From Streblospio benedicti (Eukaryota > Annelida > Polychaeta > Spionida > Spionidae), in the NCBI GenBank assembly GCA_019095985.1, contig CM032661.1, forward strand, positions 23,301,959 to 23,365,958: 64,000 bases of DNA, read 5' to 3'. The position numbers were made by a program, and so were the translations under genes. Of the stretch, positions 1 through 10,844 are shown piece after piece. Within the stretch, counting starts at the first letter, position 1, and every line of letters starts with the position of its first letter. The notes beneath the pieces were generated by a model. It had not been told where the DNA came from. It worked only from the letters and a program-made list of their open reading frames with translations, and made no database searches.

Positions 1-833
1 TATTGATACTCGTATCATTCATGTGACTGTTATTAATAGTTTATGAATCTGTCACATGGTCCTTATCGTTTACAACGGACGACCACCATTAAAACTAGAC
101 ATTTTTTGTATCTTTTCATGACAAATGTTATATCATTACTTTTGAATGAAATACATGTAAACGAGTAACACCCAGCCCTATGGGCTCAATTTTCAATAAT
201 TAAAAATAGTAAAATGATTATACAAAATATACAACCCTACACATTTTTGAGTGATTGTTCTTAAAAAGTTTATAATGTAAATGAACATTTTTTCAAGAGG
301 CATGCATAGTTATACACATACAACAGTATACATGTATATGTAGTTATTCAGTGATGGATCCAGGATTCAAAAGGGGGGTGGGGGGCGGTGCTTGATTTTT
401 TTTTCTCGTGGTAGGGACCTGCAAACGGAGATTTTGATGACTCTGAGTGTAGTTATATAAAGACAACAACATAAGAACAACAATTTCAAAATACAAATTA
501 AACATAATATATTATATAGCATGTTGAGCAGTATTTGAGTGGTAATTTTGAGGAACCAAAAAGTGATACATATGCTCCAAACCTCTGTTGAGCACTATCT
601 CAGAAACACTGTTCAGATTGACAATCAAAATGGATAAAATAAGCTTCAATTACTCAATCAAAAACATCTCCAAGCATGTTGAGCACTATTTGAGTGGTAA
701 TTTTGAGGAACCAAAAAGTGATATATATATGGTATATATTCCTTTGATAAGACAGCTAGGGTCGAAAATGTACACTTGAATAAACAAAAAATTTATTTAC
801 TTTTATCTGCAAATTGAAATTTCTGAACTTATT

Positions 834-836
<3 letters not shown>
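1..836. other. Repeat-rich flank without a recognisable gene
   Basis: No exon-like coding segment is visible. Near 351 the text turns into a G-rich stretch beginning with a short motif (cagtgatggatcc) whose near inverse (ggatccaccactg) occurs near 8,942-8,954. These may be ends of the same type of DNA element, but I found no matching target duplication. A direct repeat lies at 518-730. The short open frame at 588-779 overlaps that repeat and is not credible as a gene. Confidence 0.5.
518..730. repeat. Two direct copies of a ~58-bp unit
   Basis: The segment at about 518-575 is repeated at about 672-730 with one or two changes. Both copies start agcatgttgagca and end ccaaaaagtgata. The spacing is about 154 bp, so this may be a two-copy tandem repeat with a diverged second half. 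No function is evident. Confidence 0.7.
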
Positions 837-837
<1 letters not shown>

Positions 838-891
<54 letters not shown>

Positions 892-896
892 CAGCA

Positions 897-986
<90 letters not shown>
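838..986. repeat. AT microsatellite
   Basis: About 150 bp of alternating AT, interrupted once by gcagcag near 891. Open frames across it (Tyr-Ile repeats) are artefacts. It sits exactly at the left border of the degraded tract that follows, so it may be where an assembler lost unique sequence and joined the wrong pieces. Confidence 0.95.
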
Positions 987-991
<5 letters not shown>

Positions 992-3900
992 TAGAATTCG
1001 GTTCCCCCTTAAAAATTTTGGGAAAGTTGAGATTCCCATTGGGGTATTTTGGGGGGGGGAAGGGTTGGGTGGTGGGGCCGGGGTGGGGGTTTTTAGGGAT
1101 TGGCTGGGGGGTTGGCTTAAAATGTTGAGAGCTTAAAAAACGGTTGGTAAGTAATATTCCCTGGGGGTTTTAGATGTGGTCCCTTTTGGGGGTAAAAGGG
1201 GGGGACTTGGGGTTTTAGAATGAGGAAATTAAGGGTTTTTACTTTGGTTAAAAGGGGTTGGGGGGGGGGCCCTTTGGGTTATTTTAAAATTTTCCCTTTT
1301 GGGGTTAAGGTAAACTTTTGGGTTCAGGGGGTTTTAGGGTCGGCAAAAGGGGGGGTTTGGGGGAGGGGTCTTGGGGGGGGGGGGTTTTAAATAAAAAAAG
1401 GGGTTCGGGGGGAGCTTAACACTTTTGGGGGTTGGTAAAAAGTCCCAACCTTTCCCAAAAAAAAGGGGGCCCCCCCCCCCACCCCGATTTTTTAAAAAAA
1501 ATTTCCCAATAAAAAGGAAAAAAAAAAAGTTTTTTTTCTTCCTTTTTAGATTTTTTTTAAAATTTTTTTCGCCTTCCCTTATTTTGGTTTCGCTTATTTT
1601 CCTTTAAATTTGAAAGGTGCTAAAAAAATTTTGCCAAAAAAGCCTTTGCTTAAACCCATTCAAAAAAACGTTTTTTAGTTTTGAGAAAACCCTTTTGGCA
1701 AATATGGGGAGTTTTTACCCTTTTTAAATATTGGGTTTCGAGGGGGCTTAATTTTTGTTTTTAAGGGGCCAGTCCCTTTTAAAAATTCATTATTCGTTTC
1801 CCCCTGATGGGAAAATCCTAAAATTAGGAAAACGGGGGCCCGTAAACCCTGGGGCTGGGGAAGATATTTTTTAGTTTTTTAATTTAAAAAATATAATTTA
1901 AATTTAAATTTTTTATATTTAAAATTTTGTTAAAAAAAATAAAAAATAAAATATTTTTAAAAAAAAATTTTTAAAAAATTAAAAATAATATAAAAAATTA
2001 AAAAATTCATAAAAATAAAACCAAAAATTTTTGGTTTAAGTCCTTGAAAGTTTAAAATGTTTTGGGGAAAAAAAAGGCCTTAAAATTTGGCGGCTAAAAA
2101 ATTTTTTAAAATTTTTTGGGGGGGGCAAAAGAGAAAAAAATTTTATTTTTGGGGGTTTTTGGGGCTTTTAAAAAAAATCCTTGGGGGCCCTTGGCTTTTA
2201 GAAATGTTTTAACCTTTAAGGAAAAAAAATGAAACGGGTTTGAGAAAATTTGAATTTTTATCACAAAAAAAATTGGGCCCTTTGGGGTGGTGGGGGTTTG
2301 TTAGGATATGGGGGAAAAAAGGAAAAGGGGGGGGAGCTTGGGGTTTTGAAATCCAAGAAAAAATGGTTTTAAGGTTTTTTTTGTGTTTTTTGTTGTGGGG
2401 GGGCTTTGGCTTTTAAGAGAATTTTTTTTTTGGGGGTTTTTCTTTTAGTATAAAGCTTGGGGAAAAAGGGAAAAATTGTTTAAACTGGGAAAAATTTTTT
2501 AAAAAGGGCCCTTTGGTGGGAAATTTAAGGGGCTTGGGGTTAATGGCAAAGGGAATTTAAACCTTTTGAGAGAAGGCGGCGGCTTTTGAAAAAAAAGGTT
2601 TTAAAAGGGGGTTGGGTCGGGGGGGGCTTTAAAAAAAGGGGTTGAAAAGGCTTTTTTAAAGGGAAAAAAAAAAAAGGGGGCCCCGGTAGTATAAAAGGCC
2701 CAAAAAATTTTTTAATTTTTGGCTTTAAAAGGTTTAAAAAAACCCTTTTGAAAAAATTCGGGAGAGCTTTAAAAGGCAGTGGGCCGAGATTTAAAAGGCC
2801 TTTTTGGGATTTTTTTTAAAACCAATTTTAAGGGTTTTTTTTTTGGGGGGCTTGGGTTTTAAAAAGGGAACCCTTTTAGAGTAAATGGGGTTTTTTTGGG
2901 TGGGTTTTTTGGGTTAAAAATTATTTGGTAGGGGGTTCCCCAACCTTTTTTAGAGAAAGTTTTTTGGTTTGAGAAGTTTAAAAATTCGGGTGGGAAAACC
3001 GGGGGCCTTCAAAAACCCCGGGAAAGGAGGCCCGCTTTTTAATTTTAAAACCCCAAAAGCCCCCCTTGGGAATTTCCCCACTGGTTATATATTTTCAACC
3101 ATTTTGCTGGGGCTTTTCCTCTTTAATCCCCTGCAAGATGCCGGATCAAAGGGAAATAGTTGGGTAAAAATTTACCTTTCCCCAATTTCCCCCGGGGCTC
3201 CTTTCTTTTTTTCTTTCGGAAAGGAAAAACCCATTTTAAGAAAACCCCTTTTTAAATTTTTGTCGGGGAAATTAACCAAAATAGGGGGTATCGGGAAAAG
3301 AAAACAAACTTAAAACCAAAGAAAAAGGTCAAACCCCCAAAAGTTTTTAAAAACCCTTTAAAATTCGAATAAAAAACCATTTTTCGAAACCAATTTAAAA
3401 AATTTTTCTAAAAAACAATTTTTAATTTTAATAAAGTTTAAATTTTGAAAATTTGGAAACCAATTTTGCCCCGCCAACAAGAAAATTTAACCAAAATTTG
3501 TTTTAAAATGCTTAGGTTTTAATTTGTGGCCCCCGAAAAACCTGGAAAAGGCCCGTCCAAAATGGGGACTAAAGGGTTTCCCAGGCCAGGCAATTTTTGC
3601 CCAAAAAGGTTAACCAAAGGGTTGGAAAACTTTGGTTTTTAGTGCCCCCCCCAAAAACTTTGGCAAAATTTTTTAACCCCGTATTTATAATACATTTTCC
3701 TTTTTTTTTTACCCTCCCAACATTCCCCGCCAAAAGGCGTTTTACCCCCCCAAAACAAAATACCACCTTTTAATTCCAAAATAACCCCTTCCAAACTTTT
3801 TTTAACCCCCTTAGTTTTTTCCCCACAATCCGCCCTTTTGGTGGGTTCCGGGTTTTTTAAAAAATTGGGGGAAAAAAAAGGGTTGCCCGGCCCAAATATG

Positions 3901-6900
3901 GCCCCGAACCAATACAAAGCCCAACCCGGTGGGTTTCATAACCCCGGGGTTAATTTTGAATTTAAAATGTTTGGTTATCAATTTATATTATGTTGGGAAA
4001 ACCTTTGGTTAAAAACGGTTTTTCAATTTCGCCCTTTTTCTTCCCCCAAAAGTTAAGAATTCCTTTTTATTTAAAAATCAAGGATTTTTTTTGAAAACCC
4101 CCTAAAATTTGGTTTTTCAAAAACTTTTTATTTTTATTAAGGTAATTAATTAAAAAACTTTTGCTAATCCCAAAATTTTTTGGGAAAAATTCCTTCAAAA
4201 AATTTAAAAATCCTTTAAAATTTCCCTTTTTTTTGGGGGCCTAATTTTTTAAAAAAAGGGGTTTTGGAAAAAACTTTAAATTAAAAAAAAAGGGTTTTGT
4301 AATTTTTAAATTGGTTTAAAAGGTTGGTTATTTTTAAAGGGTTTGGGTTTTTGGTTTTAAAAGGGTTAAGCCTTTTAACTGGAATTGGCCCTTAAATTTA
4401 ACAATTTTGTCGGTTTTCACGGTTGAAACCAAACTCACCAACAAACTGCCTTAAAGTTTTTTCCCCTTGGTTCTTACCAATACCCCCTATATTATCCCCA
4501 ATAAAAATTTTTTAGAAAAGTTAATTTTTTTTAAACAAAGAAAATTTTTAAAATTTTTTAATAATTGGATTTTGGAATTTTTGGGGTTTTTTGGGTTTTA
4601 AAGAGGAAGTTGGGTTTGGGCCCTTTTAAAGAACAAAGATTTGGGGAAATTTTTAAAGTTTTTTACACGCATGAAAAACACCCCAAAAACCCCCGTTTGG
4701 AAGGGGGGTATCTTGGCCTAAAAAAAATTAGACTACATCAACACCCAATGTATGTTACATGGGACGTGTAAACATTGTAATAGAGAGGGTGTTTGTTTAT
4801 GGGAGTTTGTAGCAACTACTCTATCCGGGTTTCTAAGAGAGGGTGGTTGCTTGGAGAAGGTGTTCCTAAAAGGGGAAATCCAAGGGGTGAAAGTCTATTA
4901 GCAGTTTCCCCCCGTGCATGGGTTGATTACGTTTGGGGTCGTGGGCTTCGGTGATCTGACGGGTAAATGCTAAATTTAGGGCACATCCCTTTGGTGTCAT
5001 TTTATTGGGAAAACAAAGGGTGCCGTTCCCTTTCCACGTTGGGTTAAAGTTGTTTACCAACGGGAAAATTTTCTTCTTTTAACTTATTTCAATAAGGGGC
5101 GTAATTTTGTTTTTAGCGTCCCAAAATTTGCATGCTATTATAGGCCCTTTAAACGCACGGAACGACATAACCCTGTATATTTGATATGTTAAATTAAAAA
5201 CAAACGGGTTTTGGCCCAGGCCCATCTTGAAAACTGAACCTTAGCATGCCCCAGGGAGGATTTGGTGGTTTATCAACTGATAAGTTGCATTATATTATTC
5301 AAAGCCCAAAAGCACTAGTTTGTGTATCTGGTCAATGATAGTTTAATGTTTAAAACTGAAAGTAAAATTGAATTTAAGTATTGTGCAAACGGCATGTGGG
5401 TTTCAAAAGGGCCCCCTGGACTTTCAAAAACCCGGTGACATCCACTTTGGGAATAACCTAATTTTCTGGTGCTGTGCCAATTTTTGACGGGCAGGAGAAT
5501 TGCTTGGGTAATACCTAAAATATACAGTATATATTGTTCACAGAACTATCATGGAGTACCATCAATATAAAATTTGTCGTGCTAGCCCCTTTTTTGTTAT
5601 TTACAGAAGTTGCAATCCCCAAATGTAGTCCATATAGATAAAAAATAACACGGCTAATTTAATGATCATATATTTATGGGTAAAAACACGGGAAAAAAGG
5701 ATCCTCACCAGTGTTTGACGTGCTCCAACCCCCGCCCCCCAGACTCGACGGGTTAGAGCAAACCCGCACGGCGGGAAAAATCGTTCAATGCCAGCGTTTT
5801 TAACATTTCCAAACGTTTCCCCTTGGAAATGTACTCACTCGACCCAGAAATCGCAGAAGTGGGGCCTTCACACTTTGTGATAAGTTTTAAAGGTGACGGA
5901 CAACAAATATTGTACCGTATCCAGGACTTGGCGGCGGGGGGGCCGGCGGCGGCAACAGCAACAACAACAGCGTCATCACCGTCCGTGGGGTGTTTTGGGC
6001 AGGACGAATTTTCAGTTTTGGGGCGCGCGTGGGGGGGGGGGGGATGGTGGGGCCCAAAGTGGACGGGGGAGCCTCTCCTGGGAGGTGGCACCCAGACGTA
6101 AAAACGTGTCCCGTGGTGAGGCCGGACTGGATCATGGACAAGGTATGTGATTCTAGGGGGTTTTTATTTTTAGTATTTTTTGCAAGTGTAAATTCTCTAT
6201 CATCATGTCAGCACATTTGGTCGGATCCCGGTTTCCGCCCCCAGATATTTATAGATCTTTGGGGCCCCTTTTTCCCGTTTACACCATTAAGTGGGGTCTT
6301 TTTTTTGAATATACAGGGTGGACCTTCAAAAATTTCGAAGGTGAATCTTCGAGCATGAAGGTTTGTTAGTTGGCCAAAATAGACAATTCTTTTTTTTGTT
6401 GCAAGTTGACAAAAAAATGCATTTATGTTAAACTACATTCCCTCCCCCGCCATTCGCTGCGGGGGTTCATCGCCCCGGGGTCGCTAAAACGTGATCTTCG
6501 CCCCAAAATCGGCATGGGGTTTCAAAATTTGGGGTGGATGTGGTGGGGGAGGTGCTGGGGCCGCCCCCTCGCGCCCGCCATCGGCTTCTGCTGCCAGTTT
6601 CATCATGCCCACGGTGGGGGGGAGCCTAGGGCCCCCTATAGGGCGTTATCAACAAAAATGGCATTTGAAATTTAATAGGCACTCAACGATAGGCATAGAC
6701 AGATCCATAGGCATAGAAAAGGGCCCCCTTCCCCCCCAAAAAAACTTCATTTTTTTTTGGGTTTTTGGGAGCATGCCCCGCCCCGGGCCCAAACATAAAT
6801 ACCTTAAATTTCGCTCCCCCACTTTCCAAAAATGGGTTGCCCCTTCTTTTCTCTTTTCCCCCTTAAAAATTTTTAGATGAATGAAAACTGTGTGAAACAA

Positions 6901-8490
6901 GTTCGCGGGAGAGGGAAAGTTAACAAAAGAGCTGTTTAAACCCGACACCCAGCACCCCTTGGAAAAACCTTTTTTTGGCCCGAGGCAAATGATCGTACCT
7001 GGTTTCAAAAGAATAGACAAATGTGTTTCCCGTGATAAAATTTTTTCTTTGCTGCTGGTCGGCCCTTGTCATGTTTATTTGTTAAGCGTGGGGGAGGGAA
7101 AGTGATACCCTTTTTGAAACTTGCGATGGGGAAAAAAACGGCCCTTGCCCGTTTTTTTTCATTTTTAAAAACATATACCCTGCAAACAAAAAAGGGCCCG
7201 CGCGCCTACCCAACCGGACCTAAAAATTTTATGGTTTTTTAAATTAAAAAGGGAAACTTTTTTAAGATTTTGCTTATGGGGAAGTTGGTTTTAAAATGTG
7301 TTAAACATAAATAAATATAAAAATGATTCCCAAATTTTTTTTGTATATTTTTATCATTTTTTGGGTTTAAAGTAATAAACTGATATTTAAAAATTTTTGA
7401 CTTAAATTTTTTTAAAAAGATGAACTAAAACTTATAATAAACATTAAAATAGGTGTCAAAAATTTAAAAAAAATACAGAAGCAGGCCTTTAAAAAACTTT
7501 CCAGCAAAAAAGGGGATCCAAACAAAGGTGGTGGGGGTGGGGCATTTTAAGTGGCTTGTGACCGTTTTAAGCAATTTATCGAACCCAAAAATAATATACC
7601 CCGATGCGAACGCCAGCACCTCGGCATACGTTAGCGGGCCCTGGGCGGGGCGCATCTACCAGTACGAACCCACACCGGTAATAAGCCTACCCCCGTTATC
7701 CGCCACTTCCCCCAGGTGGGGTTCTCGGTGGGGTGGCTGCGGGGGTGGAGGGCGGCTGGGCCGGGTTTTTCATGACGGGGGCGGCCGGGGCCCGCCAGTT
7801 TACCCACCCCCGCTCGGCGGGGACGTCTCGCTCTCCGTCCCCCGACGCTCATCAGCGTGCTCGCCCCGCCCCGGTACGTAGGTTTGTTGTGGCGCATGGG
7901 CGGATGCTTATAGGCAGATCCCGGGGTGGTGTGAGGGGTACCCCCTTTTCCCCCGCAAAATAGCTTATTTTTGTAAGTTTTTTTAAAGTTTGCTAACGAT
8001 CACACTTCAAAACCTATAAATTTCCCTTTGCGCCCCTCCCCCCTTTTTTGAAAAAAACCCGGATCTTGCACGGGGGGAAATGTTGAACATGGGGAGTTGC
8101 TGCATGCATTAGTTGTCTTTTTGAAGATTTTAAATTTTCATTCCCAAATTTTTAACCCGAATGCTATGTATTGCTACCTGTTAAATTGACGATACTCATG
8201 TCCATGGGTAGGCCATTTTCACCGGGGTTTTAAACCCATGGCTACCAACGCTGTTTTTTTCCTCGGCATATAGAACCATAGTATAGGGAAAGGGGAAGCA
8301 AGGTGGGGATAACAAACAAATTTCTCATGTTCAAAGTATTTCAAATTTTTTAAAATTCCAATTTTTTCCTCCACCATGATTGTCTGTAATTTTGGGGGAG
8401 TACTTTATTTCCTGGGGACTTAAATTGGAAAAACCCTTCACCAACTTTTTTTCCTCTACTTATAAACCCCCCTTTGGGGATGGGTTTAAT
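987..8490. other. Degraded, homopolymer-inflated near copy of 8.9-13.8 kb (probable low-quality false duplication)
   Basis: From about 3,050 the text tracks 8,930-13,780 in order: the cactggttatata junction (3,080 against 8,948), the cccggtgggtt block (3,924 against 9,558), then the SLC10 5' region and exons 1-4 with their introns. About 990-3,050 looks like a degraded, longer version of the G-rich minisatellite at 8,500-8,950. The differences are peculiar: a base is often replaced by its neighbour, so runs of A, C, G or T grow (for example cctgcc becomes cccccc, ggatta becomes gggtta). Errors hit introns and exons alike, and open frames are shredded. That is unlike normal neutral decay and fits unpolished or low-quality base calls from the same locus or its second haplotype. 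A real ancient duplicate is the alternative, which I consider less likely. Confidence 0.8.
5551..8490 (+). pseudogene. Broken copy of SLC10 exons 1-4 inside the degraded tract
   Basis: Segments matching exons 1-4 of the intact gene downstream lie at about 5,551-6,142, 6,463-6,613, 7,716-7,873 and 8,368-8,490, with the intervening introns also recognisable. The start codon context and the first donor site survive, but the reading frame is broken many times by single-base insertions, losses and neighbour-type substitutions. The fourth exon fades out around 8,490 into a G-rich minisatellite. Because introns are kept as well as exons and the damage is the same in both, this is probably a sequencing or assembly artefact of the gene at 10,845 rather than a processed or decayed pseudogene. 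It should not be counted as a second transporter gene. Confidence 0.75.
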
Positions 8491-8499
8491 GAAGGGCTT

Positions 8500-8955
8500 G
8501 TGGGTATATGGCAGGGAGTGGACTTGAGAGATGGCGGCGGCTTTTGAGAGTATGGGGGTTGGGGTTGGGGGGCTTGAGAGAAGGTGAAAGCTTGAGAGAA
8601 TGAGGGGGGGGGGGCCTTGTGAGTATATGACTAAGGGCAAGGTGAGGCTTGGCTTGAGAGAAGGTAGGAGCTTGAGATCGGGGAGAGCTTTTGGCAGTGG
8701 GACCGGGAGACTTTGAGAGAAGGCGGGGGCTTATGTAATTATAGCATATAGGGTTGCGAGGTGGGGGCTTGGCTTGAGAGAAGGCAGGGGCTTGAGAGTA
8801 TATGGGTGGGTGGGTGGATTATGAGTATAGGTAAGGGGGGGGGTGTGCTCAACTTGAGAGAAGGATAAAGCTTGAGAGTATATTCTGGTGAAAGCGGACT
8901 CTTTCAAAAAATTCGAAAGAGGCGCTTGAAAGCCCCCCCCGGATCCACCACTGGT
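8500..8955. repeat. G-rich degenerate minisatellite
   Basis: Irregular repeats of a core like gcttgagagaaggcggggg, alternating with gagtatatgg-type spacers, run to about 8,890. The tract ends in ccggatccaccactg, the inverse of the motif at 351. This pattern suggests a minisatellite inside a short TIR element. A longer, degraded version seems to fill about 990-3,050. Confidence 0.65.
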
Positions 8956-10844
8956 TATATATACAAATGCATCTATTAGCCTTTTAATACTATATAAAGA
9001 TGAACATAAGTGGAATGAAATAGTGGTACATTTATTCTTCCTTGCATTCAGTACTCTTTTTCTTCGAAGATTTTATCAAGATCTTGCAAATTGTCGAATA
9101 CAATAGGTATTAAAGAAAACAAGCTTATCAAGATCAGTCATCTTTCAAAAGTTTAAAACATAGTTCGATACCATACGAAACAATTCTTGGCTAGACAATA
9201 TATATAATAATGTCATTCTGACATTGAAAACATTGGTGAAAGACAAGAAAACTACGAAAATTGTAAAATGCTTAGTAATTGTGCCCCCTCCAGAAAACCT
9301 GGATGTGTCAGTCGGACCTGGGGACTAGTTCTTATCGGCCATGAATATGCCTATATAGGTTACCAGGCTTTGAAACTTGTTTAGTGCGATGCTATAATTT
9401 TCTACCCGTATCATTCTACACCGCTTACGGCGTTTTACAACAGTACAACCATTTTAACTAAATAACATCAAACTATTAACGCTAGTCCACACAGTCGCAT
9501 GGTAGCCAAAATTGCATAAAGATTGCAGGCAAAATATGGCGGGCGCTATACATGCAACCCGGTGGGTTCATAACCCGGGGTTAATCTGATAGTGTTGTTC
9601 ATCACTTATATTACTGTTGGTAGCCACCTGGTTAGAATTAAATGTGCATGTACGCATTATCTCAATAGTTAAGATCTTTTTATGCTCTGCGATTCTTGAA
9701 ACATATTTATATCATCTTTATTATAGTAATAATTTACACTTTTGCTAATCACAATCACACCTTCAATTTAAATGCTTATTTCTCTTTGGTACTAATCACG
9801 TTGTACAGAACTTTATTGAATAATGTTTCATTGTGAATATTATTGGTATGTGTGATTTTAGGAGTTGGTTTTTGGATTTTAAAGAGTGAAGTTGGAAGCT
9901 GGCCTTTAATGAACAAAGATTGGAATTTTAATGTTATTATACACGCATGACATACACACGCAGAACCCTGTCAAGAAGGTGGTATACTTGGCCTAAAAGA
10001 AATTAGACTACATCAACACACCAATGTATGTTACATAGCACGTGTAACATGTGTAATAGAGAGGATGTTAGTTTATGGGAGTTTGTAGCAACTACTCTAT
10101 CTGATTTCGTAAGAGAGGTGGTTGCTTGGAGAAGGTGTTCCTAATAGGAAGTCATAGTGTGAAAAGTCTATTAGCCAGTCCTCCCGTGCATGGGAAATGC
10201 TTGATTACGTTGGCGTCGTGTCTTCGGTGATCTGACGGTGTAAATGCTAAATTTACGGACACATCCCTTTGGTGTCATTTTATTGAACACGAAGGCTGCC
10301 GTTCCTTGCCACGTTGATTAAAGTTGTTTACTAACGCATAAATTTGCGTGCTTTTTAATAACTTATGCAATAGGCGCATGTGGTTTTGTCTTTAGCGTCA
10401 ACAGTTTAATTTGCATGCTATACTACTAGGCCTTCAAACGCACGGAACGACATATACATGTATATTTGATATGTTAAATACAAAACAAACAGTTGGTGGC
10501 CCAGGCCCATCTTGACACACTGAACTCTTAGCATGCACACATGAGGAGGATTTGCCGTGGTTTATCAACTGATAAGTTGCATTATATTATTCAAAGTCAA
10601 TAGCACTAGTTTGTGTATACTGGTCAATGATAGATGTAATGTTAAATCTGAAAGTAAACATTGAATTTAAGTATCTGTGCAAGCGGCATGTATTGCAAAG
10701 GCCTATCGGACTACATAAAAACCTGGTGACATCCACTTTGGGAATAGACACTGATTTGCTGGTGCTGTGCCACTGTTGACGGACAGGAGTAATTGCTTGG
10801 TGTAATACCTAAAATATACAGTATATATTGTTCACAGAACTATC
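8956..10844. other. Upstream region of the SLC10 gene
   Basis: No coding exon is recognised. Half of a MITE-like sequence (gaaaacctggatgtgtcag) is seen near 9,294. The stretch closely precedes the predicted start codon at 10,845 and should contain the 5' UTR and promoter. A TA-rich string (gtatatattg) lies only about 25 bp before the ATG, too close to be assigned confidently as a TATA box. An upstream non-coding exon cannot be excluded. Confidence 0.5.

Noticed and set aside
2969-4056. Frames of 65-114 codons in the degraded tract
   Set aside because: Lys/Phe/Pro/Gly-rich products of inflated homopolymers; no family resemblance and no splice sites.
5753-6358. Several overlapping frames of 80-120 codons on both strands
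   Set aside because: They lie in the degraded SLC10 exon 1 copy; fragments match the real exon at 10,845 but the frame is broken.
351-8955. One very large element bounded by cagtgatggatcc and its inverse
   Set aside because: The ends match, but flanking bases show no convincing target duplication and the span includes the artefactual tract, so a single-element reading is unsafe.
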